A DNA stretch of 64,000 nt from Mucilaginibacter roseus (GCF_021215455.1 NZ_JAJPWV010000007.1:1-64000); one strand, 5' to 3'. Numbered from the stretch's first letter, positions 18,301 to 27,819 are shown. The notes: generated by a model from the sequence alone, not told the origin. Numbers and translations: made by a program.

Positions 18301-19827
18301 TACCTGAAAACGCCATATACCTTAAGCGACCGTTTGGATGTTGAAAATAGCGTGATCAAGATTGATAAGATGGTGCTGAAAGATAACCGTAAAGGGCAAG
18401 GCATTGTAAACGGTACGGTGGATTTGAACAATATATCCAACCCTACGCTGGATATTAAAATTGATGCAACCAACCTGCTGGCGCTAAACACTACTTTTAA
18501 AGATAATCACCTGTATTATGGTACCGCCTTTGGCAGCGGCGATTTTAGCTTTACCGGGCCTATTGATAACATGAAGATTGATATACGTGCTGCCACGCAG
18601 GCGGGCACGGTATTTAATATCCCACTTAATGCATCATCAACAGCAGCCGACTATGATTTTATCAGGTTTGTTAGCCACAGCGATACTGCCAAAAAAGAAG
18701 CGGAAGATATTTCCAAAAAATTCAATGGCGTAACGCTGAACTTTGACCTGAGCGCGGATGAAGGCACTACGGTTAAAATTGTTACCGATTATGGTAAACT
18801 TGAAGGTAATGGCGTAACGCGTAACCTGAAGCTTAATATTAATAGTTTAGGCGATTTTGAGATGTTTGGCGACTTCCTGATATCATCAGGTAAATTTGAG
18901 TTTACGGCCAAAAATTTCATTAGTAAAAACTTCCAGGTAAACCAGGGCGGTACCATCCGCTGGACGGGCGACCCGGCTAATGCCGAAATTAATCTGAATG
19001 CCGTTTATGAGGTACGTACCAACATTGCGCCTTTATACACCGCGGCTGGTTTTACATCCCCGCGTGGTAACCAGCAGGTGTTGGTGCAGGCGCAGCTGTT
19101 GTTATCTAAGTCGCTGTTATTACCGGCTATTGACTTTGACTTTACATTCCCTACCGAGCCTACTATTAAAGAGGATGTGGCAACCTACTTGTCAGATAAT
19201 ACCAACCGCAGCCAGCAGGCGCTGAGCATTATTGTTCGCCGTAGCTTTACAGCTGGTACCGGCGGTGGTAACCTTAACGAGCAGGTGTTGAGCACAGCGA
19301 GTGATGCCGTGAGCGAGTTTGCCTTTAACCAGCTGAACAGCTTTATAGCGCAATCAAACATCAAGAATATCGACTTAAACATCCGCTCTTTTAACGAGGC
19401 GAGTTTATCAGTAAGACTATTTAATGATAGGCTGATATTAAACGGAAGTTTGTTTACCAATACGGGCAGCAATAACCTGTTCTATAATAATACCAACCTT
19501 TTCAACGCCAACTTTAATAACCTGACGAAGGACTTTGAGGCGCTTTACCGTATCCGTAAGGATGGTAACCTTACCGCGCGTTACTCGTACAGGGTATTAA
19601 GCGGTACCGCATTAAGTACCTTTAACCCGCTGGATGTGCAGTATGTGAATGGTGTTGGTTTGGTATATCAGCGCGATTTTGATAGCGTAGGAGAGTTTTT
19701 ACGTAATATATTCAGGCAGGGCAGGCGCCGTACAGCACCAACAACGCCTAATCCTATCAACCCAACTCCGGCGCAATCTCCAAAGCCAGCGGTTAACTAC
19801 AAACTAAGGGATGATGACGATGATTAG
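15361..19827 (+). CDS. tamB: TamB-type translocation/assembly module protein (AsmA-like)
   Basis: The 1488-residue protein has one N-terminal membrane anchor, then repetitive beta structure throughout, and a C-terminal DUF490/TamB domain (about 1130-1440, with [19 protein letters not shown] and [12 protein letters not shown]). It probably spans the periplasm and helps lipid or outer-membrane-protein transport. The TTG at 15361 is the only standard start in frame, but the frame is open from 15313 and codes KKVLKIT just before, which supplies the positive charges a signal anchor needs; an ATT start at 15325 is possible. The tail ends in RDDDDD. It converges on ribBA with a TTAG overlap. Confidence 0.9.
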   Translation: MLIVLMISILLLAFQYKPVQTWAAKKATAYLSKELDTKVDIKSLYIRPFSYVVLEGLYVLDKQKDTLLSTPRLTVEVSGFSVFNSIKKRYIDFTSVQLDNGSFYLKKQRDSTTNLQFIIDYFSSGDTTKKASKPWTLNFERIGINNLRFRYKNQLRDTLVKGVNFDDVDVKAFSTVVRNLDLKNHLFKASVNKLTFKEKSGFYLKNLTAQTTVDTNQILLQQLTLQTPNSFLRDHFKMSFDSFDDFSDFERRVNMDGDFKNAHLSSKDVAYFTSSLDKTQFELGINGRIRGRVDNLRATNLLVTAGQSTYVKGNFRVKGLPDWENTFLGLDIEQIATNKKDLDYILKRFTGSNKQMIPAIVSKFGNVNFSGNFSGLQNDFVAYGTFKTKLGRFDTDINLKIGKNGVPSYSGKLTTNQFDLGTLIDDKTIGRTSFTAQVKGSGDELKNLNIAANARLKTFQFKGYTYNNVSVDGTFKRRFIDGLVKINDRNIKLTLDGTLDLNPKLPVYDFTANIQNAHLNKLKLMKDTITVSTTLNADFSGNNLDNINGNIFLTGTRLVNPRTNYVVDSLYLAASGSGRQRLLEFQSDAANGSITGNYSLSTLPDYFKTIVKKYIPSLKTDIKPFKPQDFDFNFKLKDVDPLLAVFVPGLKIPDQGTLIGKFNSAEQTATLTGYIKTIQYNKIILHDLIIDENTAAQYLNANITLSKVDLSDSLYVKDVSITNFLNRDSLNFNVKLSDKNATNQLDLYGLVEFGRDTTAKLKLLPSDVILDREQWKLEEQVRIRLLDGKTQISNFELSNGEQMVTVDGFISDKTEDKLNVVFKQFRMSTLNPLTKPSGIALRGALNGEVILSSLLKAPGMDADLGIDTLMMNATQVGNVKIISNLDNERKKAIVRLNILNRGLETMDIEGAYSLLKDDENALDFDINMNQTEAIIFTPFISNLVSDVKGTISTSLKLTGSLQKPLLNGFVTLNNTGVTVNYLKTPYTLSDRLDVENSVIKIDKMVLKDNRKGQGIVNGTVDLNNISNPTLDIKIDATNLLALNTTFKDNHLYYGTAFGSGDFSFTGPIDNMKIDIRAATQAGTVFNIPLNASSTAADYDFIRFVSHSDTAKKEAEDISKKFNGVTLNFDLSADEGTTVKIVTDYGKLEGNGVTRNLKLNINSLGDFEMFGDFLISSGKFEFTAKNFISKNFQVNQGGTIRWTGDPANAEINLNAVYEVRTNIAPLYTAAGFTSPRGNQQVLVQAQLLLSKSLLLPAIDFDFTFPTEPTIKEDVATYLSDNTNRSQQALSIIVRRSFTAGTGGGNLNEQVLSTASDAVSEFAFNQLNSFIAQSNIKNIDLNIRSFNEASLSVRLFNDRLILNGSLFTNTGSNNLFYNNTNLFNANFNNLTKDFEALYRIRKDGNLTARYSYRVLSGTALSTFNPLDVQYVNGVGLVYQRDFDSVGEFLRNIFRQGRRRTAPTTPNPINPTPAQSPKPAVNYKLRDDDDD

Positions 19828-21029
19828 TGATCGCGCATAATGGCGTGATCCATTTTATCGCGTTTAGTACGCAGGTAATGCTCGTTATGCTTGTTGGCAG
19901 GTATTTCAATAGGCACATTCTCTACCACCTCTAAACCATAGCCAATCAAACCCGCGCGTTTTTTAGGATTGTTGCTCATTAAGCGCATTTTGGTAATGCC
20001 CAGGCTGCGGATGATCTGCGCGCCAATACCGTAGTCGCGGTGATCCATCTTAAAGCCGAGCTCCAGGTTAGCCTCAACAGTGTCAAGCCCGTTCTCCTGC
20101 AAGTGATAGGCCTTTAATTTATTTACCAGGCCAATGCCACGGCCTTCCTGATTCATATAAACAATTACACCTTTGCCTTCGCGCTCAATCATTTCCATGG
20201 CTTTGTGCAGCTGCGGGCCGCAATCGCACCGGCATGATCCGAATATATCACCGGTTACGCATGAGCTGTGTACACGCACCAATATCGGCTCATCCGGCTC
20301 CCAGGTACCTTTTATCAAAGCCATGTGGTTTTCACCGGTATCTATCTGCGTATAGGCAATCATGTCAAAATCTCCCCATTGGGTAGGCATTTTAACGGCA
20401 ATCTCTTTAGTAACCAAAGTTTCGGTACTCAGGCGATAAGCGATCAAATCCTTAATGGAGATGATCTTCATCTTGAACGCTTCAGCCATTTTCTCTAACT
20501 CCGGCAAGCGGGCCATCTCACCATCCTCGGTCATTATCTCACAAATAACACCGGCAGGCTCAAAGCCGGCCATCACAGCCAGATCAACCGTTGCTTCAGT
20601 GTGCCCTGCACGGCGTAATACACCACCATCCTTGGCAATCAGCGGGAAAATATGTCCGGGCCTGCCCAGGTCGGCAGCTTTTATGGTTGGATCAATCAGG
20701 GCTAAACAGGTTTTTGACCGGTCAGATGCTGATATACCCGTAGTACAACCATGCCCCAGCAAATCAACAGATACGGTGAAATTAGTTTCGTGCGAGGTAG
20801 TATTACGCGTCACCATCAGGTCGAGCTCCAGTTCCTGCGCGCGTTCGGCAGTAATAGGGGCGCAGATAAGTCCGCGGCCATAGCGGGCCATAAAATTTAT
20901 GGCTTCGGGGGTAGCATTGCGTGCGGCAGTTAAAAAATCGCCCTCGTTTTCCCTGTCCTCATCATCAACAACTATAATTATTTCGCCATTTTTAAGTGCT
21001 TCAATGGCTTCGGGTATGGTGTTCAGCAT
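19824..21029 (-). CDS. ribBA: bifunctional DHBP synthase / GTP cyclohydrolase II
   Basis: The N-terminal half is 3,4-dihydroxy-2-butanone-4-phosphate synthase ([40 protein letters not shown]) and the C-terminal half is GTP cyclohydrolase II (zinc cysteines in [17 protein letters not shown], then EGRGIGL). It catalyses the two entry reactions of riboflavin synthesis. I chose ATG 21027-21029 since it begins with the conserved [15 protein letters not shown]; the longer frame to 21056 would start within the -7 promoter box. It stands alone, away from other rib genes. I see no FMN riboswitch in the short leader. Confidence 0.96.
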   Translation of the reverse strand: MLNTIPEAIEALKNGEIIIVVDDEDRENEGDFLTAARNATPEAINFMARYGRGLICAPITAERAQELELDLMVTRNTTSHETNFTVSVDLLGHGCTTGISASDRSKTCLALIDPTIKAADLGRPGHIFPLIAKDGGVLRRAGHTEATVDLAVMAGFEPAGVICEIMTEDGEMARLPELEKMAEAFKMKIISIKDLIAYRLSTETLVTKEIAVKMPTQWGDFDMIAYTQIDTGENHMALIKGTWEPDEPILVRVHSSCVTGDIFGSCRCDCGPQLHKAMEMIEREGKGVIVYMNQEGRGIGLVNKLKAYHLQENGLDTVEANLELGFKMDHRDYGIGAQIIRSLGITKMRLMSNNPKKRAGLIGYGLEVVENVPIEIPANKHNEHYLRTKRDKMDHAIMRDH

Positions 21030-21053
21030 CTTAGTCAGATCAGTGTACAGTAA

Positions 21054-21061
21054 CAAAGTTA
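21054..21061 (-). promoter_or_regulatory. -7 element for ribBA
   Basis: The minus strand reads TAACTTTG, a perfect TAnnTTTG. It predicts transcription starting near 21047, about 18 bases before ATG 21029, and so argues against the upstream start at 21056. No clear -33 box. Confidence 0.5.
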
Positions 21062-21104
21062 CATTAAGGTAGCGGCAATCCGGTCGGTGTTGTGTAAAAT
21101 AACT

Positions 21105-22529
21105 TTAAGCTGCCTTGCGCTTGAATATCCGGTTAAAAAAGCGTTTATAAGCTTCCATATCAAACAATGCAGAATCGGTAGCGGCTTTGTACGACAGGAA
21201 CATGCCTATAGGCGAGAGTACGAATATGGCTATCCACATACCTATTGCAGGTGGTATGGCACCATCCTTAACACCCTTTTCACCAATGGTAGATATGATG
21301 TGATACAGCAGGAAGAAGATTACCGATATAACTACCGGCATGCCCAAACCACCCTTACGAATGATGGCTCCCAGCGGCGCGCCGATCAGGAACAAAACCA
21401 GGCAGGCTACTGAAAGCGTGAACTTTTTTTGATACTCCACCACCGAACGGCGTATGTTCTTCATGGTTTCCTTGGAATTCGTTTCGTTTTGCTTAAGCAT
21501 ATCCTGTATCGAACGAACCTCGCTTAACGCGGCGGATACGGTGCTTATCTGTTCGTTAATCTCCATCCCACCTAAAACCGAATTGTTTTTTGGCGTTACG
21601 GGCTGTTTAATTGATGTTGATTTTTTAGGCAGCGTGAAAAACTTTACATAGGGCGAAAGCATTTTATACGTTTGGGTAACCGTGCTATCTACCTGTTTTT
21701 CTGTTGAATCGCGGTAATGGCGCAATTGCTTCAGGTTCATCATCACGAATGCCGAACGAAATTCGTCTTGAGGTGTTCGTTTGAGATTGAGGCCCGAAAT
21801 GTCGAATTTTATTTCGGTGCTTTGAAAGCGTACCCGCACAAATTTTTGCCTTGGGTCAAAGTTGGTTTCACTGCGTTTTTCTTCGTAGCGTATGCCATCC
21901 TTCAGTTTAAGCACCAGGAACTTATCTCCTGGCGACCGGTACATTACACCTTCTTTTGCCATAATAACGTTCATGTTGTTGGTCTGCTCGTCCTTTTGAT
22001 AGATCATGATGTCATAAAGCGTTTGCCCGTCTTTGCCTTTACGCATTACGCGGGTGGCCGCACCGGGGAAGTTGGTGGTAAACACACCTTCCTGCAATAG
22101 CTTGGCTGATTTTTGCTGGCGTACATCGTACAGCAGCGAGTAGTACTTGAGGTTGGCCACCGGCAGCATGTAATCAGAGAAAACAAACGCGCTGATAGCC
22201 AATATAGCTACCACGATAAACATGGGAGCCATGGCGCGGCGCAGGGATATACCGGCAGATTTTATAGCCACCAGTTCATAATTTTCGCCAAGGGCTCCAT
22301 ACGTCATGATAGAGGATAGGAGTACCGATAGTGGCAGCGCCATAGCCACGTTGGTAGCCGAGGCATATAACATGAGCTCGGCAATAACGTACCACTCAAA
22401 GCCCTTGCCCACCAAATCATCAATATACTTAAACAGGAACAGCATCAGCAGTACGAACATTACAATAAGGAATGTTACCACAAATGGCCTGATGAACGAT
22501 TTAAGTAATAGAAGGTGGATCTTTTTCAC
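21105..22529 (-). CDS. LptF/LptG family lipopolysaccharide export permease
   Basis: The 474-residue protein has three N-terminal membrane helices (about 12-35, 55-77, 99-120), a periplasmic beta-jellyroll-like domain (about 130-330) and three C-terminal helices (about 370-460), the YjgP/YjgQ layout. LPLSVLLSSIMTYGALGENYELVAIKSAGIS matches the family's first cytoplasmic coupling region, which I note by key residues GALGENYEL. It pairs with LptB ATPase to pull LPS from the inner membrane. The periplasmic part carries an insertion (about 265-330) common in Bacteroidota. The partner permease is not in the window. It lies downstream of ribBA's promoter with convergent-free spacing. Confidence 0.9.
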   Translation of the reverse strand: MKKIHLLLLKSFIRPFVVTFLIVMFVLLMLFLFKYIDDLVGKGFEWYVIAELMLYASATNVAMALPLSVLLSSIMTYGALGENYELVAIKSAGISLRRAMAPMFIVVAILAISAFVFSDYMLPVANLKYYSLLYDVRQQKSAKLLQEGVFTTNFPGAATRVMRKGKDGQTLYDIMIYQKDEQTNNMNVIMAKEGVMYRSPGDKFLVLKLKDGIRYEEKRSETNFDPRQKFVRVRFQSTEIKFDISGLNLKRTPQDEFRSAFVMMNLKQLRHYRDSTEKQVDSTVTQTYKMLSPYVKFFTLPKKSTSIKQPVTPKNNSVLGGMEINEQISTVSAALSEVRSIQDMLKQNETNSKETMKNIRRSVVEYQKKFTLSVACLVLFLIGAPLGAIIRKGGLGMPVVISVIFFLLYHIISTIGEKGVKDGAIPPAIGMWIAIFVLSPIGMFLSYKAATDSALFDMEAYKRFFNRIFKRKAA

Positions 22530-22629
22530 ACTGCAAAAATAAGGAAATAAAATTCCGCAGGCGGGCGTACCTGTGCCTGTTGTGCAAAAGTAAACGTTAT
22601 AAAAGGCTAAGTAGTATCGCGGTTGCTTA

Positions 22630-23007
22630 TCAGGCGCCTAATACGCTTATCAGGTAATCAATCTGGTTATCCCAAATCAGGCGCCGCTCGGCAATTGAGT
22701 CCTCGGTGGCAAAATCAGTAATGGCCAGGGCCACGTCATTGGTCAGCTCATCCTGCACTACCTCAAGTTCAAAATAGTAAGGCTCATCATCGAGCCATTT
22801 AAAGCGCACAAGCTTGTTCTCTTTAGCGTTAACAAGTTTGGCACGTTGCTGTTCGTCGTCCCAGGTAAAGGTATAAATCTGATCGCGCACGTTAACATCA
22901 TCGGCAAACCATTGCGAAAGGCCATTAGGTTCGCTTATAAAACTGTATAAAATTCTGGGTGATGATTTGATCTCATATTCCAGGTTGAATTTCTTCTTAT
23001 CGGGCAT
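22630..23007 (-). CDS. START-like (SRPBCC/AHSA1-related) domain protein
   Basis: The 125-residue protein begins KKKFNLEYEIKSSPRILY and contains LSQWFADDVN, both typical of the short START-like proteins conserved in Bacteroidota and related to AHSA1. The family binds small hydrophobic ligands or acts as a chaperone, but no ligand is known for this subgroup. It is cytoplasmic, with no signal. It lies 100 bases upstream of the LptF/G gene on the same strand and may share its transcript. The tRNA gene is divergent on its other side. Confidence 0.85.
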   Translation of the reverse strand: MPDKKKFNLEYEIKSSPRILYSFISEPNGLSQWFADDVNVRDQIYTFTWDDEQQRAKLVNAKENKLVRFKWLDDEPYYFELEVVQDELTNDVALAITDFATEDSIAERRLIWDNQIDYLISVLGA

Positions 23008-23062
23008 AATCAGGGTTGTGACACAGTACTATAAAAGCGCTGGCAGTAAAAGTTGAACAATT

Positions 23063-23094
23063 TTTCTAAAGAAAACTATTTTCTGCTATATTTG
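23063..23094 (+). promoter_or_regulatory. promoter of tRNA-Met
   Basis: TTTC at 23063-23066, a 20-base spacer and TATATTTG at 23087-23094 match the Bacteroidota promoter pattern with one change in the -33 box. Predicted start is about 30 bases before the mature tRNA. Confidence 0.6.
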
Positions 23095-23131
23095 CAAACC
23101 TTTTTACAAAGGCACACAATTAAAATAATCC

Positions 23132-23205
23132 GGCGGGGTAGCTCAGATGGTTAGAGCGTAGGATTCATAACCCTAAGGTCGGCAGTTCGATCCTGCTCCC
23201 CGCTA
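23132..23205 (+). tRNA. tRNA-Met (anticodon CAT)
   Basis: A 74-base cloverleaf can be drawn: acceptor GGCGGGG/CCCCGCT with a G-U first pair, D arm GCTC/GAGC, anticodon stem TAGGA/CCCTA with an A-C mismatch next to the loop TTCATAA, variable AGGTC and T arm GGCAG-TTCGATC-CTGCT. CAT is at 23166-23168. A paired first base argues against initiator tRNA, and the body is unlike tRNA-Ile2, so elongator Met is likeliest. CCA is not encoded (CAC follows the A discriminator). Confidence 0.95.
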
Positions 23206-23217
23206 CACTTAAAGATG

Positions 23218-23256
23218 AAGCAGTTACATTAAAATGTAGCTGCTTTTGTTTTTTCT
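23218..23256 (+). terminator. terminator after tRNA-Met
   Basis: AAGCAGTTACAT (23218-23229) pairs with ATGTAGCTGCTT (23234-23245), 12 pairs with one G-U, loop TAAA, followed by TTGTTTTTTCT. Confidence 0.85.
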
Positions 23257-23402
23257 AATAAACTATTTCTAAATAAGACACTTTTGCTTGGGCAATAAGC
23301 CAATTATTGTTACTCTATATTACGATATAAAAGTTATAATTCGTTTATTATATTAGTCTTTAGTAACCTTTTAAAAAGATAGTCACCTACAAGCTTGCTC
23401 AC

Positions 23403-24266
23403 ATGGATAGTAAGACTAAGCAACGAATTGCTGAATTTATTTGCGGAGACAACACAGAACAGTTTCCTATTTATCGAAGTTCCCAATATCTATCGAGATT
23501 TTTCAATGAAATAGGAATTAATGTAACACACGATGGTTCTACTCGTAAATGGTGGGTATTAAGTGTTATTAATGGTCTAAATGGTATAGATCTTCAGAAA
23601 GTGATTCTAAGATTAGTATCGCCAAAGCTGTATGGAGGGAATCGTGAGCAAATTAAATTAGCATTGTCGTCAATGAACGAAATTTTAGAGGTAGAATGTT
23701 TAAAGGTTGTTTTTGATGGGTTAGAACCGAAGCTTCGTAAACATACCCCAAATTATAATTTTGAACAGCCTATAAAAGAAAAGAAAGAAGAAGAACTTAA
23801 GCCTTTGCCTCCTCCAAATTGGGACGCATTGAACTTAGAATATGGCATAGCCGATATATTACAGAAGCGATGGGAAGAAGTTCAAAGGTGTATTGATGGC
23901 AAAGCCAATTTAAGTGCTCTTATTATGATGGGAAGTATGTTAGAGGGACTTCTATTAGGGGTAATGCAAAATCGACCACAAATAGCTAACACAGCTAAAT
24001 CAACACCAAAGAAGGATGGGAAACCTAAACATTTTGCAGAGTGGAGCTTAAGTGAACTGATAGACGTAGCACATGATAATAAATGGATACATTTAGATGT
24101 AAAAAAGTTTAGTCATGCATTAAGAGAGTTTAGAAACTTAGTACATCCTTATCAACAACTTGTTCTTCAGACTTTTCCAGATATAGACACAATTAACATA
24201 TCGTGGTTGGTTGTTCAGGCAGCATGCAATCATATCGCTGATTGGTTGAAAAGAAATCCCAAATAG
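23403..24266 (+). CDS. AbiJ/HEPN-like abortive-infection family protein
   Basis: The 287-residue protein looks two-domain. Residues about 1-118 (FPIYRSSQYLSRFFNEIG, DGSTRKWWV, LQKVILRLVSPKLYGG) resemble the N-terminal domain found on AbiJ-type proteins. A charged proline linker (125-138) leads to an all-helical part (about 143-283) with RCIDGKANLSALIMMGSMLE and LREFRNLVHPYQQ, where R241 or R244-N245 and H248 fit the HEPN R-x4-6-H RNase motif. Such proteins are thought to cleave RNA and halt growth on phage infection. It is clearly AT-richer than its neighbours and lies 200 bases past tRNA-Met, pointing to acquisition. No antitoxin gene is adjacent. Family call is by motif recognition only. 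Confidence 0.65.
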   Translation: MDSKTKQRIAEFICGDNTEQFPIYRSSQYLSRFFNEIGINVTHDGSTRKWWVLSVINGLNGIDLQKVILRLVSPKLYGGNREQIKLALSSMNEILEVECLKVVFDGLEPKLRKHTPNYNFEQPIKEKKEEELKPLPPPNWDALNLEYGIADILQKRWEEVQRCIDGKANLSALIMMGSMLEGLLLGVMQNRPQIANTAKSTPKKDGKPKHFAEWSLSELIDVAHDNKWIHLDVKKFSHALREFRNLVHPYQQLVLQTFPDIDTINISWLVVQAACNHIADWLKRNPK

Positions 24267-24347
24267 GTGATTTTTTAGTTTAGGACAATTGCTAAAAAAG
24301 TTGAATCGTCACACTTTGAATGTAGTTGTAAAATAGTTAAGGCCACC

Positions 24348-24857
24348 CTACTTCCCCAACAACCGCTGATATTCACCTTCTCCTCCACCCATCGTGTTAT
24401 TATTCAATTCTATACCGGCTTTTCTAAATGCCTGGATTAGCCGTTGGTCAAAGCCTTTAACATAGCTGGCAAAAGCCGTGGTGTCTTTTTCTTCGGGTAT
24501 TTGGGTAAATGAGTCATTGGTTTTTGCAAAGCGGTGTAGTACCGCTGTGGTGCTGTCGTTGCCTTCTAATAATATGGAGTCGCCACGCGCGGTAATCTTG
24601 GCCGCGTAGGGTTTGGTGAGGTATATTATGGAGTCGTTCTTAATTTTGTAAGGCAGCTTAAAGCGGCCTACCTTCTGGTTGTAAAATACAACGTTTTGGG
24701 CGTCTATGTCAAATTCGGTATAGCCGTTCGCCATCGAAAAGCGGTGCCATTTACCAGTGATAGAAAGTTTTTCTTTATCGGTTGATTTTTTAGCCTGCTG
24801 GTTGCAGGCTGTAAGGAGCAGCAATGTTATGGCAGATAAATAGATGATAGCTCTCAT
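24348..24857 (-). CDS. small lipoprotein, function unknown
   Basis: A 169-residue protein with a lipoprotein signal (MRAIIYLSAITLLLLTAC, Cys 18). After a short Lys-rich linker it reads ITGKWHRFSMANGYTEFDID and later DSILLEGNDSTTAVLHRF, alternating strands that suggest a small lipocalin-like or beta-sandwich fold, but I do not recognise the family. The C-terminus is Gly-rich (NNNTMGGGEGEYQRLLGK). It follows the GH11 xylanase gene on the same strand, but a terminator separates them. It converges with the AbiJ-like gene. Confidence 0.75.
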   Translation of the reverse strand: MRAIIYLSAITLLLLTACNQQAKKSTDKEKLSITGKWHRFSMANGYTEFDIDAQNVVFYNQKVGRFKLPYKIKNDSIIYLTKPYAAKITARGDSILLEGNDSTTAVLHRFAKTNDSFTQIPEEKDTTAFASYVKGFDQRLIQAFRKAGIELNNNTMGGGEGEYQRLLGK

Positions 24858-24865
24858 ATATAAAT

Positions 24866-24902
24866 TAAAAAAAGCCTGCAGCCCGAATTACAGGGCCGCA
24901 GG
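24866..24902 (-). terminator. terminator after GH11 gene
   Basis: On the minus strand CCTGCGGCCC pairs with GGGCTGCAGG (10 pairs, one G-U) around an 8-base loop, then CTTTTTTTAAT. Confidence 0.85.
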
Positions 24903-24918
24903 TTGTAAATAGTTGTAG

Positions 24919-25683
24919 TTATTGTGCCCAAATGGTGCAGTTAATACTGCCGGCGGTGTTGCTGCCCCATGTTTCAGAAACCATAATAGCCGGAATGTTC
25001 AGCTGGCCAAGTGTGTAACCATAGCTTTGCCATTTGTTGTAGTGGTTGGCAAATGTAATTACACGGTTTGAGCCGGGCGTAACCTTGGTAACCCGCGAGC
25101 TGTAGATCTGCCTGAAGCCGTCGCCGCCGTCAATGTTTTTGCCGGTCATCCAGCGCGTCCAAACGTTGTAGCCTGCGCCGTCGCTGGTAAACGTACCCAA
25201 AAAGGTGCCGGTATGCGGCGACTCGGTGCCCCAGGTTTCGTTAACGTAGTACTCGTAATACGGGCTCCGGCTCCAGCCATACCAACCAAACGTGCCACCG
25301 CCCGAGTTGGAGTAACTACCCAGGTTGTAGCCAATTTTGTAAGTAGGCGAGCCAACGGAATAGCCTTTACCGCAGGTAAAGTTGCCGTTAAAGCCGCTCC
25401 AGTTCACGCTGTAGTTTCCGCCGCTTCCGTTGGCATAGTTAACGGTACCAGTTGCGCCGTCGCTTTTCCATAACGACCAAAAGAAGCCATTGTGCGTGCC
25501 CGATTGGTAGGTGTTGGTTTTAAGCCGGCTTTTGTCGACAGCGGCTTCGGCTTTAGGCTTCTCAACAGGTTTGGCCGAGTCTTTTTTACAGCCCGAAATT
25601 AAGGATGAGCAAACAAGCAACGCAATTGCAGTTGCAACGGCAACCTTCCCGGTCACCATTGGTGAAAAGTTTTGTTTTTTCAT
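24919..25683 (-). CDS. GH11 family endo-1,4-beta-xylanase
   Basis: ATG 25681-25683 gives a 254-residue protein with a lipoprotein signal (LLVCSSLISGC). The mature part is a single GH11 jelly-roll: GFFWSLWKSDG, VNYANGSGGNYSVNW, GKGY, then RSPYYEYYVNETWG with the nucleophile Glu near residue 142, and IMVSETWGSNTAGS with the acid/base Glu near 236. GH11 enzymes are strict retaining xylanases. The acid/base context (SETWG) differs from the usual TEGY. A surface-anchored xylanase fits plant-litter feeding. The frame opens 17 codons earlier, but that start lacks a signal. Confidence 0.93.
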   Translation of the reverse strand: MKKQNFSPMVTGKVAVATAIALLVCSSLISGCKKDSAKPVEKPKAEAAVDKSRLKTNTYQSGTHNGFFWSLWKSDGATGTVNYANGSGGNYSVNWSGFNGNFTCGKGYSVGSPTYKIGYNLGSYSNSGGGTFGWYGWSRSPYYEYYVNETWGTESPHTGTFLGTFTSDGAGYNVWTRWMTGKNIDGGDGFRQIYSSRVTKVTPGSNRVITFANHYNKWQSYGYTLGQLNIPAIMVSETWGSNTAGSINCTIWAQ

Positions 25684-25961
25684 AATTTGGAGTAATTGAT
25701 TAAAACGAAGGTAGCTGCCGGGCAGCCGCTGCAATGGCTGTAATGATTAAAAGTGTTGCACAAATGTTTACTTGGCGAGAAAAAATTACGCCATGTTAAT
25801 TTGCTGTATAACAGATATTTGTAATTTTACAAAAATTCTTTTTAACTATTGATTTAACGTTTTACAACAATGGATTAGCCGCATTTTGGTTACAAACTCC
25901 CGCAATTAAGGTACAAGTAACAAGCTGCGTAATCCGACATTTGGATATCAAATAAATAAAA

Positions 25962-26843
25962 ATGGAACATCAACAAGAAAACACGGGAGTGCAAAATAAA
26001 GCAGCTCAAAATGCAGCTGAAAAAGTTTGGTTTATAACCGGTTCGTCGCGCGGGTTTGGTCGTATTTGGGCAGAAGCTGCGCTTAAACGTGGCGATAAAG
26101 TGGCTGCTACCGCCCGCAAACTGGAAAGCATTGCCGACCTTAAAGAAAAATATGGCGACAATGTACTAACCTTAGCCTTAGACGTTACCAATGCTGAACA
26201 GGTAAAGGCATCTGTACAACAGGCACATGCGCATTTTGGCCGGTTAGATGTGGTTTTAAACAATGCGGCCTATTCGCTGGTTGGTACGATTGAGGAGGCT
26301 GGTGCGGATGAGATCCGTGCGCTTTACGAAACCAATGTAATTGGTCCGGTATCGGTTATACAGGCTGCACTGCCCTTGCTGCGCGAACAAGGCGGCGGGC
26401 ATATCATCGGCACATCAAGCAACGTTGGGCAGATCACCTTCCCGGTCATTGGTTATTATTGTTCAACAAAGTGGGCGTTCGAAGCCATACATGAAAGCCT
26501 TGCTGCCGAGGTTAAACAATTTGGCGTAAAGGTTACCCTTATTGAGCCGGGCGCTTACGCTACAGAATTCGGCACGCCCGAATCGTTAAAATTTACGCAG
26601 AACCTTGATGTGTATGCGGATTTTAAACAGGAATTTTTCAGCCAGTTAGGCAGCATGGAAAAAGGCGACCCTAACGCAACTGCTGATGCAGTATTGCAAA
26701 TAGTAGATGCAGAAAACCCGCCCTTACGCTTCTTTTTAGGTAGCCATTGCCTGCCCGGCGTGCGAGCCGCATACAGCGAGCGGCTTAAAACCTGGGAAGA
26801 ATGGGCGGATGTTTCAAGCGCCGCCCAGGGCAACGCGAAATAA
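25962..26843 (+). CDS. SDR family NAD(P)-dependent oxidoreductase
   Basis: A classical short-chain dehydrogenase of 293 residues: TGSSRGFGR near 27-35 for the nucleotide, NNAAYSLVG for the NNAG motif, GTSSNVGQ for the catalytic Ser, and YYCSTKW for Tyr-x3-Lys. The long insertion before the C-terminus (PESLKFTQNLDVYADFK) places it with the SDR5-like group often annotated as oxidoreductase or short-chain dehydrogenase. Substrate unknown. The first ~20 residues are polar and probably disordered. An AraC regulator follows 64 bases later on the same strand and may control it. Confidence 0.9.
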   Translation: MEHQQENTGVQNKAAQNAAEKVWFITGSSRGFGRIWAEAALKRGDKVAATARKLESIADLKEKYGDNVLTLALDVTNAEQVKASVQQAHAHFGRLDVVLNNAAYSLVGTIEEAGADEIRALYETNVIGPVSVIQAALPLLREQGGGHIIGTSSNVGQITFPVIGYYCSTKWAFEAIHESLAAEVKQFGVKVTLIEPGAYATEFGTPESLKFTQNLDVYADFKQEFFSQLGSMEKGDPNATADAVLQIVDAENPPLRFFLGSHCLPGVRAAYSERLKTWEEWADVSSAAQGNAK

Positions 26844-26862
26844 TCGGTTTATTATGACTTAT

Positions 26863-26890
26863 GGATAACCGATATTGATATCGGTTATCC
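26863..26890 (+). terminator. hairpin between SDR and AraC genes
   Basis: GGATAACCGATA and its exact complement form a 12-base-pair stem with loop TTGA, followed by TATTTTC. The weak T-run could allow partial read-through into the regulator gene. Confidence 0.6.
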
Positions 26891-26907
26891 TATTTTCAAG
26901 GTGAGAT

Positions 26908-27819
26908 ATGAAAAGAGAAGAGAACGGTCCGCATAAAATGCAATCATTAACCGAGGCACACCAGGCCTTTGGTTTGCCCAAGCCGCTGCATCCGCTTATC
27001 AGTTTGCTTAATGGTGCCCATCGGCCGGTTGATCCGTTCAGGCATCATGTGCTGGGGTTTTACAAAATATCATACAAACCAAAGGTAACCGGCAGGTTAA
27101 GGTACGGCCAAAGTTATTATGATTTTGATGAGGGTGGCTTATTGTTCGCTTCGCCTGGTCAGGTAATAGGTAATAATAATCATGATGCCAGTGTGTGTTC
27201 TGCTTACACATTACTTATCCATCCCGATTTCTTTTTAGGCTATCCGTTGGCTAAAAACATCAAGCAATTCGGCTTTTTCTCTTATGCAACCAATGAGGCA
27301 CTACACCTCTCAGAAGAGGAGAAGAACATGATCATCGGTATTTTCAGCATGATCGAGACCGAATTGAACAGCCGTATTGACGATTTTAGCCAGGATGTGG
27401 TTATTTCACAAATTGAATTGCTGCTCAACTACGCTAATCGTTTTTATAAGCGACAGTTCATTACACGCAAGGCTGTCAATCATGATCTGCTGCAGAAGCT
27501 GGAAGATGTGTTGAATGGATATTTTAACGATGAAACCGCTTTAAGCCGCGGATTGCCAACAGTGGCCTATGTGGCGGAACACCTGAATGTATCGCCAAGT
27601 TATTTGAGTGATATGCTTCGCACACTGATCGGACAAAATGCGCAGCAATATATACATGAAAAGCTGATTGAGCGGGCTAAAGAAAAACTGTCGACTACTA
27701 ATCTGTCGGTAAGCGAGGTGGCTTATGCTTTAGGGTTTGAGCATTCGCAATCTTTCAGCAGGTTATTTAAAACCAAAACTAATTTATCGCCGCTGGAGTT
27801 CAGGCGGTCGTTTAATTAA
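26908..27819 (+). CDS. AraC family transcriptional regulator
   Basis: A 303-residue regulator with an N-terminal cupin-like effector region (about 20-180; FDEGGLLFASPGQV, HPDFFLGYPL) and a C-terminal AraC double helix-turn-helix (about 200-302; VAEHLNVSPSYLSDMLRTLIGQ for the first and VSEVAYALGFEHSQSFSRLFK for the second, whose key residues are A-x-x-L-G-F-x-x-x-x-x-F-x-R-x-F). It probably controls the SDR gene just upstream. ATG 26908 follows a hairpin by 17 bases. Effector unknown. Confidence 0.93.
   Translation: MKREENGPHKMQSLTEAHQAFGLPKPLHPLISLLNGAHRPVDPFRHHVLGFYKISYKPKVTGRLRYGQSYYDFDEGGLLFASPGQVIGNNNHDASVCSAYTLLIHPDFFLGYPLAKNIKQFGFFSYATNEALHLSEEEKNMIIGIFSMIETELNSRIDDFSQDVVISQIELLLNYANRFYKRQFITRKAVNHDLLQKLEDVLNGYFNDETALSRGLPTVAYVAEHLNVSPSYLSDMLRTLIGQNAQQYIHEKLIERAKEKLSTTNLSVSEVAYALGFEHSQSFSRLFKTKTNLSPLEFRRSFN

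Noticed and set aside
21030-21105. FMN riboswitch upstream of ribBA
   Set aside because: The gap is too short, and the promoter lies only about 20 bases from the start codon.
23206-24347. Integrative-element att repeat from the tRNA-Met 3' end
   Set aside because: I looked for a copy of the T-arm/acceptor end around the AbiJ-like gene and found none, and there is no integrase; insertion at the tRNA is therefore only suggested.
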